NCBI GenBank assembly: GCA_026545765.1
Contig: CM048839.1
Location: forward strand, 64,529,187-64,593,186
Length of the DNA: 64,000 bases
Reading direction: 5' to 3'
From: Plantago major
Lineage: Eukaryota; Streptophyta; Magnoliopsida; Lamiales; Plantaginaceae
Below the pieces are notes generated by a model. It worked only from the letters and a program-made list of their open reading frames with translations, was not told where the DNA came from and searched no databases. The position numbers and the translations under genes were made by a program. Below, in pieces: positions 12,709 through 21,635 of this stretch (position 1 is the first letter of the stretch; the number at the start of each line of letters is the position of its first letter).

Positions 12709-12940
12709 GTATTTAGTTTCATTATAATTACAATTACAATTACATTTTTAATTATGATACGGTAACAATTGGTAATGAATTACATGCATTTTACTATTAC
12801 AATTCAATCCCACTGGTAGTTATAACATTTATACCGTATTTAGTTTCATTACAATTACAATTACATTTTTAATTATGATACGGTAACAATTGGTAATGAA
12901 TTACATGCATTTTACGATTACAATTCAATTTTCTAGTAGT
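12709..12940. repeat. 127-bp-period tandem duplication in CACTA 5' region
   Basis: The phrase TAGTTTCATTA.AATTACAA ... GATACGGTAACAATTGG begins at about 12714 and again at 12841. It is upstream of the TNP2-like start on the minus strand, so it may be leader or promoter DNA. Confidence 0.85.
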
Positions 12941-13520
12941 TAAACTTCCATATATCTATTAACATTACAAATTGTAGATGAAAATATTATTGATTGTTTT
13001 TATGTTAATACTCCAAAATTATATTAAAATCACCAAAATCACCAAATTGTCTACAAACACACAATTAAATCTTCATAATTCTAGTACGTATACGAAAATT
13101 GCTAAGTAAATACCCTACACACTTACAATCATAGTAACATCATACTAGCAATCCAATTTCACAATAAATATATCAATTGCATCTCAAAGCTAACCCAATA
13201 CGTAATATAAGCTAAATTATCTACTACATACTTCATATAAACATACAATTGATCAAACTAGTCGAAATTCATAAAATTCCCAATATTTAAAAAGTAAGGG
13301 TTTTAGCCAAAATACCTTCAATTTCGGGAAAAATAGCGGATGAAAGTTGAAATTGATGCACAATCCAAGCTCCTTGTCCGACGAGCTTGACGAGACCAAG
13401 ATTGGCCTAATCGAGATTTGGCCGGAAAATGCTTGGGACGAATTGGGAGAAAGAAAGGAAGAAGGAATGAAATGGAAATGGAAATGATTCTGCTTCCCGT
13501 GTTCTGTTTAGAACACTGAT
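12941..13520. other. Non-coding CACTA interior upstream of the transposase
   Basis: AT-rich, then a short region at 13330-13500 likely to hold the minus-strand 5' leader. The 72-codon minus frame at 13625-13407 overlaps the subterminal repeats and I do not regard it as a gene. Confidence 0.4.
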
Positions 13521-13805
13521 TTTTAGGGACGGAAAGATATCCGTCCCTAAGTCCGTCTCTAACTTTAGGGACGGATATCTATCCGTCCCTAAAACTTTTT
13601 TTTTTATTTTTTTTTGGCTGGTCAACAGTTTTAGGGACGGATTAAAAATCCGTCCCTAAAACAGGGACGGATTAGGGACGGTTTATGAAATCCGTCCCTA
13701 ATTAAGGACGGATTAGGGACGGATAGGCCTATCCGTCCCTAATCCGTCCCTAAAGGAGCCGATTCGTTCCTAAGTTAGGGACCGTCCCTAATTTCCGTCC
13801 CTAAA
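13520..13805. repeat. Right subterminal repeat array of CACTA element
   Basis: Repeated TTAGGGACGGAT and ATCCGTCCCTAA motifs mirror the left array. Confidence 0.85.
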
Positions 13806-13869
13806 AATGAACTTTCTTGTAGTGTTAAATACCGTAAAAAAATTAAATTTTTATTTAATGATTAACTTA

Positions 13870-14131
13870 TACTTCCTCCGTCCCGCCCGAAGTGTTCCAT
13901 TTTGACTTTTTCGAGTCAACGGTTTTCAACTTTGACTACGAGATAATCTTAAGCCACAAATGTAAAATATTCAGTAAATTATATAATGAAATTTTAGTCT
14001 TTAAAGTTTCATTATATAATTTAATCGAACTTTTTTACATTTATGGTTTAAAAGTAATTCGTAGTCAAAGTTGGAGACGGTTGACCGAAAAAAAGTCAAA
14101 ATGCGACACTTTCGACGGTACCGCGGAAGTA
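13870..14131. mobile_element. Stowaway (Tc1/mariner-type) MITE
   Basis: It begins TACTTCCTCCGTCCC and ends CGCGGAAGTA, with TA at both edges as expected of a TA duplication. The terminal inverted repeat extends inward to GTGTTCCATTTTGAC / GTCAAAATGCGACAC. The centre is also inverted (CACAAATGTAAAATATT ... TACATTTATGG), so almost the whole element folds. A 101-codon plus frame across it is a repeat shadow. Confidence 0.85.
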
Positions 14132-14619
14132 CAGGTGAGCGGGTTTCATGCAAAATTTTATAGGAACTTAGAGGGTTTAGTGCTATTTTTTAACTAAGAG
14201 ATTTGGCGTGCTCTATCACTCTTAATTTTTTTTTTTTATCATTTTGATAATCCCTGAGGTTATTTGCATTTAACTATGTATAATTCATATTTATTATTTG
14301 CTTGAAACCTCAAATTGATTTAATACGGATGATTCTTATTAGTAGGATTTACAACAATTAGTAATGACTATCGTTCTGTTTTAATTTTGTAAGATTTATA
14401 ATTAATTATACAGTTTAAATATTGTGAAGACTAGATGATAAAGATTTAAACTAAATAAGATATTTATATTCTTTAATACCCTCTGTTTAATGATTTTGTG
14501 ACACTTTAAATTGACTTTTATGACATTTTATTATCTACAAGGCATCTCATGTGTCAAAGAAGGCTATAAAAGAAAATAAGTTTTATAGAAGGTTAATTTG
14601 GAATATAATTTTTGGGAGA

Positions 14620-14800
14620 AGTCTGGGACCCTAACATTTTATCAATAACAGATTGGTCCCTAAACAATTACATATTAATCCAAAAAATAGATTTTTAGGG
14701 ACCAATATGTAATTGTTTAGGGACTAATTTGTTATTGATGAAATATTAGGACCCCGATGTTATTACGAAATTTATTAGGGGAGCAAATGTAATTTGCCGA
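14620..14800. mobile_element. Small fold-back insertion in the right inverted arm
   Basis: GGTCCCTAAACAATTACAT near 14655 is mirrored by ATGTAATTGTTTAGGGAC at 14707-14724. The outer pieces GGACCCTAACATTTTATCAA and GATGAAATATTAGGACCCC also pair. The homologous left arm near 5950 lacks this piece, showing that it is an insertion. The exact ends are uncertain. Confidence 0.6.
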
Positions 14801-14902
14801 TTTGACAATTCACCATTTTTAGATGTGCCCTTGGCCCATGATGCTTCTTCTCCCCTACGCAGAAGCATCCCCCTTTCCCAAAATATTGTCCTAATCTCCC
14901 CT

Positions 14903-14910
14903 TATATAAA
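14903..14910 (+). promoter_or_regulatory. TATA box of the ERF gene
   Basis: TATATAAA lies 107 bp before the chosen ATG, followed by a CT/CA-rich leader, as in plant promoters. It lies about 70 bp beyond the edge of the transposon composite. Confidence 0.7.
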
Positions 14911-15016
14911 CAAATCTCCTCACTTCATCCTCTCCACTCAAACACAAAACCAACCAATCCATTTCTCATTCAGGCATAATCTCAAACACCTTGTGAAAAA
15001 ACAACACAAAATAGCA

Positions 15017-15774
15017 ATGTCTTCTTCTTCTTGTTCATCAGATGACTGTACTTCAACTCTCGAAATGATACGCCAACACCTTCTCGATGACACCGCTTTC
15101 ATCGAAAACTACTGCCCTTCACCTCCTTCATCATCCTTCTCTCAACAACAATCTCAGATTTCAAGAACTTCGAGCAACTCCAGTACAATTAGCTTCTCCT
15201 CTCCATACACCAACTCCTTCGAATTCGAAACCAAACCCATCATCAGAACAAGTTCGATCACCTCCAAAGAGAAGAAGCCTTCTCTCAACGTCGCAATTCC
15301 CCAAATTAGAAACAACAACAAAGCTGTGCAAGACAGGCATTACAGAGGTGTCAGGAGAAGGCCATGGGGCAAGTTTGCGGCGGAGATTCGTGACCCGAAC
15401 CAAAAGGGAACCCGGGTTTGGCTCGGAACATTCGAGACGGATCTAGAAGCTGCTAAGGCCTATGATAGGGCAGCTTTCAGGCTGAGAGGGAGTAAAGCAA
15501 TACTCAATTTCCCACTTGATATTGAGAATTTCAAACCGGAGGAAAAGTGGTGGTTGATTGCAGAAAAAGGGAGAGAGATGAAGAAGAACAAGTAGAGAGG
15601 AAACAAGTGAAGAAAGAAGAAATTGATCAAGAACAAGAAGTTGAGATTAAAACCGAAATCGAAGAAACTACAGCGGTGCCTTTGACACCATCGGACTGGA
15701 AGGCGATTTGGGATTTTGGGGAAGAGAATGGTATCTTTGAGATTCCTATGTTATCGCCATGTTTGGGTTACTGA
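15017..15774 (+). CDS. AP2/ERF transcription factor, ERF group IX-like, with one frameshift
   Basis: This is a nuclear GCC-box-binding activator of the ERF family; group IX members usually act in stress and jasmonate/ethylene responses (family knowledge). The start [11 protein letters not shown] is chosen because an upstream in-frame ATG at 14825 would put the TATA box inside the gene, and the context AGCAATGTC suits a plant start. Residues about 12-25 ([13 protein letters not shown]) match the N-terminal motif of group IX. The single AP2 domain spans about residues 108-166 ([19 protein letters not shown] ... AILNFPL), with the Ala and Asp typical of ERF rather than DREB proteins. The frame then stops at 15595. 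The next frame continues [14 protein letters not shown] and ends [12 protein letters not shown] / IFEIPMLSP before a stop at 15774, the usual group IX C-terminus. One base appears to be missing at about 15540-15560, by mutation or consensus error. The full length would be about 252 residues. No intron is needed, as is common in this group. Confidence 0.9.
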
Positions 15775-16170
15775 AGACTTTTCCGTTCGTTAATGGAATG
15801 GAAGGATCGAAATGCACCTGACCAAATTAGTCTGGGGTGAAATTAGAAGTTTGGAAACGTTTGGGGAGGAAAATGAGATGCAAGTCTTGGTAGGGAACTC
15901 GTGTAATTTGTTTCATTTGTTTATTCCTTTGTATCATGTGCATAATGTTGTTAATGTTAATGCCAAGTTTAGATTGAAGCTTAATCTTTTCAATTGAATC
16001 ACAACAAGAAAGTACTGTAATTCTGAGTATTCATGTTAACAGGTACAGGTCATCATTATTAACCAAAAAAATACACAATAATATAAGAATCAAATATTTT
16101 GGGTAAATTAATATAGTTGGATGTACTTTTATTAATTTGTAAATATTCAATATAATTTTATCACTGCTAT
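15775..16170 (+). other. Likely ERF 3' UTR and short intergenic stretch
   Basis: T-rich, transcript-like sequence to about 16010 (GTTAATGTTAATGCC, TTCAATTGAATC), then AT-rich DNA to the solo LTR. The 61-codon frame at 15812 has no recognised content. No clear polyadenylation signal was identified. Confidence 0.45.
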
Positions 16171-17992
16171 TGTAGCGTCCCGAATTTTATAAATACGAAT
16201 AGGAAAATATATATGACTAGTTAATGAAATAAAATTCGATAACTCGACTTATTAAAATATAAACGTTACTAGACGACATTCTGGCAAAAGACTTGATATG
16301 AAATTTCGATACTAAACCGCGACTAATAAAATAACGCAATAACTTTAATATCGTAAAGTTTTGATACAAAACTCTAAATATATAAATCGAAATCGTAAAG
16401 ATGCTCTTGGTAGTGATCAACGCCTCAAGAACGCCCACTTCAAAGTTTCTTTCAAACCTAAAATTGATATTTAGAAGTACCATTACCATAGTTAAATAAC
16501 AAATGCGTGTCACTTACCAAGGTTCTATCTTCACGTCTTTTAAATTTTTAGTCTTTTCTTAACGAACGCAACCAAGACTCGACTTGACTTTCAAGACCTA
16601 ACTTATTCTTCTTGAAAACTCTTAACTTGAACTTGACACTTGAAACTTAACTTGAACCTTTATCTTTGAATGTCTTAAAACATAACATGATCATGGCTTT
16701 CACTTGAGATCAGAGTGCTCCTATCCCTACTTATGGTATTTATTCACGCTTCGCGCCACTTTCGTACTTATCCGTTGAATAAATAAAATCGATGTTTCGC
16801 GACTTTGGCCCTATCTCAATAATACGAACTAATAACTGCACTACAAATACCAGGATATTTCCCTACGAGCTATTTACTTATATTTAAACCTTAAAGCTTA
16901 CTTTACTTTAAACCTTAACATCTTATTAAAGTGAATGCATGCTTCTAAACTCTAAACTTATGAATGCATGATTCTGGTGTGTATAAACATCATACATAGT
17001 AGTAGCATCTTAAACATGATTAAAGCATAACATACTTTGAGCACACAATAATATGGAATTAAGATTCGTTCAGAAGTAACAAGAAACATAAGTATGTGGT
17101 CTTAGCAATACTGTTCCATGATCAAATCTATGCACAGCAGTATCAAAAATCATAAGAACGACATGAATTAGCATCCTCAAAACAAGTTAGTAACACCATC
17201 CCATGTTTTAATCCACTAATCATCATCATCACCATCCTAATTACGAGAATTCCATATATATCATTGATAATTGACCATGGACTAACACATATGAACATGC
17301 AACAATATCCTTCCTGGGTCACATATCGATCTATTCAACCATGTAAACAGAATAAAACAACAAATAATATGACATAAGGTACTAAGTGAACTTGCAAATA
17401 TCACATATAGTATAGTATAGATGACAAATCAAATAATTGTGGATGAGCCTTAGGGGAACTTGGGAACATGTAACAAACCCATAATACATATACCAATTAA
17501 TCACACAAGATTTACATCATACATATAAACATTTCATGACATGTCCAATTTTAACTCGCTTGAGAGAACAAATACGAAAGGAGTTGAAAACGGAGTGGAA
17601 ATCAGCTCTTTGTTCGACGACAGATTCCGAATTACTGGACTATCGACAAAGCAATCCGTACGGTGGAAGTATAGACAGGTTTGTTATGAATCCGATCTCC
17701 AAAAATAAGCTTGATCCAACGGTTAATGAACCGGGAATCGAGTTTAGAAGTTGGCTTCGCCTGGCAGAAAAATTACGCGCGAAAAAACAAAGTGGCTAAC
17801 GGTTTTCTTTTGAAAATCCCTAGGGTTTTAAAGATTGTTTTGTGATGCTAAAAGATGGGGCCACAAAGTTAATATCGCTTAACTTTAAGGAAAACAGTTT
17901 TGAGCCAAAGACTAATGTTTTACGAACTTCGTTTAACGCACGATTCGTTCTAAAACATCTAAATTCGAAACACGAATTTTTGGGCTATTACA
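16171..17992 (+). mobile_element. Solo LTR of an LTR retrotransposon
   Basis: The segment starts TGTAGCGTCCCGAATTTT and ends AATTTTTGGGCTATTACA (TG...CA). It is flanked by GCTAT at 16166-16170 and at 17993-17997, a perfect 5-bp target duplication. Length is 1822 bp. There is no internal gag/pol and no second LTR, so it probably arose by recombination between two LTRs. The TGTAGCG(T)CCCG start is common in large plant gypsy LTRs. An 87-codon frame at 17536-17799 matches no known domain I recognise and is probably chance. Orientation is inferred from the start only. Confidence 0.85.
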
Positions 17993-18190
17993 GCTATAGT
18001 TAAGCATACCCATGAATTTTTTTGAATATTTAATATTATTTTGACGTCGGAAAGGACAAAAGAAAGGACTACCAAATTTGACTTTTGCTTGTCAATGATC
18101 AGTGATGATAACGTTAGCATTAGATGTTTAAATTTCTTTGATTTAATCAATTTTACAAATATATACTTAGATCTGTATTTTTACACACAA

Positions 18191-18445
18191 AGTCTCATGA
18201 GACTATCTCTAGAGAACTTATCTAAAGACGATCTATATTTTTTAGAAAAATCATCCATGTTATTATTTAAAATGTGTATGTTGTTAACGAAATTTATTTA
18301 TTTTGTAATATGAAAAATAGCAATGTTGATAATATAGACGTTTTAATTAAAAACATAGACGTTTTGATTGATAACATCGATGATTTTCAAGACAACATAG
18401 ATAAGCCTCTAGATAATTTATCTAGAGACCGTCTCTCAGGAGACT
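18191..18445. mobile_element. Fold-back MITE, copy A
   Basis: It begins AGTCTCATGAGACTATCTC and ends GACCGTCTCTCAGGAGACT, which are inverted, with inner arms carrying CTCTAGA..TTATCTA. The interior has repeated AACATAGACGTTTTGATT phrases. A relative lies at about 26440-26655. No convincing target duplication; short frames inside are shadows. Confidence 0.65.
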
Positions 18446-18526
18446 TGCTCCTTTTCACAAGCTTTAGGGATACTCAAGTTTTATAAACGGACCAATATGT
18501 TATTGTGGCTTTCACATTTTCTTACA

Positions 18527-18859
18527 TCTACTAAATTAAGACTTTTTTTTTTTTTTTAATAAAAGGGCGAGCCACACAAGATAGTAATAGTTTTCATTGT
18601 AATCTTGGCCACCCTATCGTTTAGTATGTCAGGATTGTAAGAGCCAAGCCAAGAGTGAGGGGTATTAGGACGAATCCAATGACCAAGACCACAAAGGGGA
18701 GATACCTCCCACTAGTTGGAAGGTGATGCCCTTCGTGGCAACCAAAACTACACTACAAGATGCATACTCTAATTTATAACACAAAAATAATTACTCTAAA
18801 ATCCAAACAAAAGCCAAAACTACACTTAGCTTTACACAGCTTCTACTAAATTAAGACTT
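18527..18859 (-). mobile_element. 5'-truncated LINE-like retroposon with 18-bp target duplication
   Basis: The 18-bp sequence TCTACTAAATTAAGACTT occurs at 18527-18544 and again at 18842-18859. Between the copies is a sequence beginning with a T run (18543-18557), which is a poly(A) tail read on the minus strand, preceded on that strand by CTCGCCCTTTTATT. This is typical of a LINE 3' end, or less likely a retrocopy of a transcript. The body is only about 285 bp, with no recognisable coding region. Confidence 0.75.
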
Positions 18860-19500
18860 GTTTACTGTACCCTTAGAAATGTCTTGACTCATTTATTATT
18901 TGTTAACTTGAGATAATTCTTGTGTTTTAATTCACGAACTCAATTTAAAAAAAGGAGCTATCGTAACTTATGATATAAGGTCATCCATTGCATGATATGA
19001 AATATGGCCGGAGTACAAGTATCCTTCCAGGGACGTAAATTATATGATTAATTTGGATACTTAACTAGACCACAAGTCACTAAAGTCTCACTTACAAGCC
19101 ATAATTATATGCGTGATGCGGGTTATGATATTTTTAAATTTAATATTTTAAAAGGATACGTTAGTACACAAAATGACACATTATAATATTAATTGAACGG
19201 GGAGTGGATCCACCCCACCCACCCTGCCCTGCCAAGAAAAAAAAAAAACCCAGCAAAATGTTTGAAATATTATTTAATTTCTTGTAAATGTCATAATTTT
19301 CAAATGTATAAACAACAAAAATACAAAACTCATACTAAAATTGTGTGGTACACTCAACTTAAATACATTAATACAATACTTTTATTATTTAAAAATATTA
19401 AATATTTTACAAGAGTTGCTCAATAATAAATGGATCCCTCCACCACAAAAATAAAACAAACTGGTTTTTATCCATAACAAAAAGTTTGATCGGTTGCGGT
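18860..19500. other. AT-rich intergenic stretch
   Basis: No gene is recognised. A G/C island at 19200-19250 contains CACCCCACCCACCCTGCCCTGCC followed by an A run. A 77-codon frame here is not supported. Confidence 0.4.
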
Positions 19501-20905
19501 TGAAAACCGTTAACTTCATCTATATATCTATTAATCGAAAAAAAAAATTTATCCTTCTTATTGGTCCATTTGTCATGCCACTTGGCAGAATACTCAATTT
19601 CTATTGGCTAGAAAAGTTTGTGGAGGGTATTTTAGTCTGTTCACAGTTCATCCTGATATCTAGAATAATTAGTAAGGGCAATCCAAATATTTTCTTAATT
19701 ATATATTCCACTATTATTTTTGGTACGTTGATTACATATATAGTTTTTATTAAATCTAATATAACTTTATCTACAAAAATTCAAAAAATATTTTGAACAT
19801 ATATTTGAATTCGTTGTGGCAAGATGAATCCATATACATCAATCTTGAATACTATTATTAATTAAATAAATCATTTTATTCATTAAAATAAAATATAAAT
19901 TTATTAAATAAGATAAAATGAAATAATGAAATTTTAAAAATATAGAATTTATTAAATATTTAATACTCCCCCAATCTATTTAACAAGAAATTAATAAATT
20001 TTGATTCTACGGTTGAGTAGAGTCCGAATAGGGGGACGAGAATTTTGTTCAATAAAGTTTTTAGCCAGGTTAATATGATGCTAATGTTTTAACACTTAGA
20101 TTATCATTTAGGTGTTTCTATATAATATAATATGATTCATAAAGTTAATGGGCTCCCCACTAAATTCATTCAAATTTCAGCCATCCTACCGCGTGAAATT
20201 TTGATACGGTTGAGAAGAGTCCGAATAGGGGGCCGTATTAGTGTTGTTACTAGGGATCATGACAGCAATGTTATTGCTTGGTGACAAAATTTTATGTCTT
20301 ATGGTTGCTGAAAATGCGGAAGGTTTGCCAGGAAAAATTAAGAACTAAATTTGTTCGAAATTTTGAGTGGTAACACGAAGTAATATTGAAAGGGATTGTT
20401 ATGTTGTGATTAAACTTTTTGAATCAACAAATTTCAGCTTTGCCCATTTGTTATACTTTTTAATGAAATTCAGGTATTTGATGCAGATTTTTGTTCCATG
20501 AAGTTTTGCCAGGTTAAACGTGAAGCTAACGTTTTTAGCAACTAGATAATCAATTGGGCGTTCTTATGATGATGTTGGATTGGTAGATTTGTATTATACA
20601 TACCAAGATTGTTATGTGAGGGGAGCACATACCACCCGAGGGGTTGTCTCGATTAATTTATTTTGTTCTCCCATTTCTGTTTATTATTAAACCTAAACTA
20701 TATCGCGGCATCACCACGGAAATTTTGTGAAATTAGTTGTATTTTTAGCCAAGATATATTTCATCGCTTATTTTTTGTAGGACCCTTTTGTATGTCAGTG
20801 GATATATAGTTTTTATTAAATCTCATATAAATTTATCTACAAAATTCCGAAGAATATTTTTGAACATATATTTAAATTTGTCATCCCAAGACGAATTCAT
20901 CTAAA
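19501..20905 (+). mobile_element. Helitron-derived fragment with internally repeated segments
   Basis: Segment A (19556-19690, TTATTGGTCCATTTGTCATG ... GTTCATCCTGA) recurs at 21435-21560. Segment B (about 19735-19820, ATATAGTTTTTATTAAATCT ... TTTTGAACATATATTT) recurs at 20805-20880. Another pair, GGTTGAG(T/A)AGAGTCCGAAT, lies at about 20012 and 20204. A possible 5' terminus is ATCTATATATCTATTAATCG at 19518, which would suit the A|TC start of Helitrons. No helicase is seen in this part. It could be a second, internally rearranged copy of the element at 21.3-25.5 kb. Confidence 0.45.
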
Positions 20906-21328
20906 ACTTTTTGATTTTATGACTCGCATATTTCCATAAAGTCAGCTAACAACAATATTATCTACTATAATGGTGTACTTAAATGAAACTATATGCATAT
21001 TCTTCTCGAGTTGTTATTTTTTTAATTTGATATGGATCAAGATAAATTTGATGCTTCTATATTTTACAATAGGCTCCATCAGATGGGGTTGGAGTGATTG
21101 CAAAATAATATTTATGTATATATTTGATTTGGATACTAGGAATTCCTTTTATTTGTGATTCTTAAATGGCGGAGGTTCATGTTCGTTCTCCACCATCACG
21201 TAAATTAGATGATTTATTGTTATCATTGATGAAATGTGGGTACCTTGCTACTTAGTAGTAAATAAAATACAGGTGAGTAAGTTGTTGATGTATATGAGCT
21301 TCAATTATAATTTAAATCTTTATATAGA
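20906..21328. other. AT-rich stretch between Helitron pieces
   Basis: Nothing is recognised. Short frames have no family resemblance. Confidence 0.35.
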
Positions 21329-21635
21329 TCTCTCACTATTAAAAAGAAAATATGGCAGCACTATGTACTACTATATTATTCCACAATGATTTTTTTTTTT
21401 GTATATATCTATGAATCGAATTAGTTTTCTAGGCTTCTTATTGGTCCATTTGTCATGTCATGTGGCAGAATACTCATTTCCTATTGGATAGAAAAGTTTG
21501 TGGGGGGTGTTTTGGTCTGTTCGCAGTTCATCCTGACGTCTAAAACAATTAGTAAGAGCAATCTGGTCCATTCATATTGTAATTTAATAGTCATCTCCTT
21601 GTGTTCTTCTATTAATATGACATTGACGATTATAT

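Larger units (their letters stand above)
6631..13824 (-). mobile_element. Complete CACTA (En/Spm) DNA transposon, decayed
   Basis: The termini are CACTACAAGAAAAATCAGG at the left and ACTTTCTTGTAGTG at the right, flanked on both sides by TTA (6628-6630 and 13825-13827), the 3-bp duplication expected of the superfamily. Length is 7194 bp. Subterminal arrays of TTTAGGGACGGAT and its complement ATCCGTCCCTAAA occupy about 6650-6960 and 13520-13805; these are the kind of sites bound by TNPA-type proteins. Two minus-strand gene relics lie inside: a TNPD/TNP2-type transposase (12651 leftward) and a TNPA/Transposase_24-type gene (9062 leftward). Both have stops and frame breaks, so the copy is probably not autonomous, though the ends look intact enough to be mobilised in trans. 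Confidence 0.93.
5923..14830. mobile_element. Old long-inverted-repeat element, now split by later insertions
   Basis: The left arm (about 5923-6400) is the reverse complement of the right arm (about 14180-14830). Shared segments include GAATTGTCAAAT near the outer end, CCTTCTA.AAAA, ACATGAGATGCC.TGTAGATAAT, CATCTAGTCTTCA.AATATTTAAACT, and TATGAATTATA.A near the inner end. Outer ends may begin GGG and end CCC, suggesting a Mutator-like or fold-back element. The candidate 9-bp flanks (ATTATTATA versus TTGGCCCAT) do not match. The right arm is lengthened by a small fold-back insertion (about 14620-14800). A CACTA transposon and a Stowaway MITE lie between the arms. Confidence 0.6.

Noticed and set aside
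14825-15016. In-frame upstream ATG extending the ERF protein by 64 residues
   Set aside because: The extension spans the TATA box and leader and has no similarity to ERF N-termini; the ATG at 15017 has a better context and is followed by a group IX-type N-terminal motif.
17536-17799. 87-codon open frame as a gene
   Set aside because: It lies wholly inside a solo LTR, and I recognise no domain.
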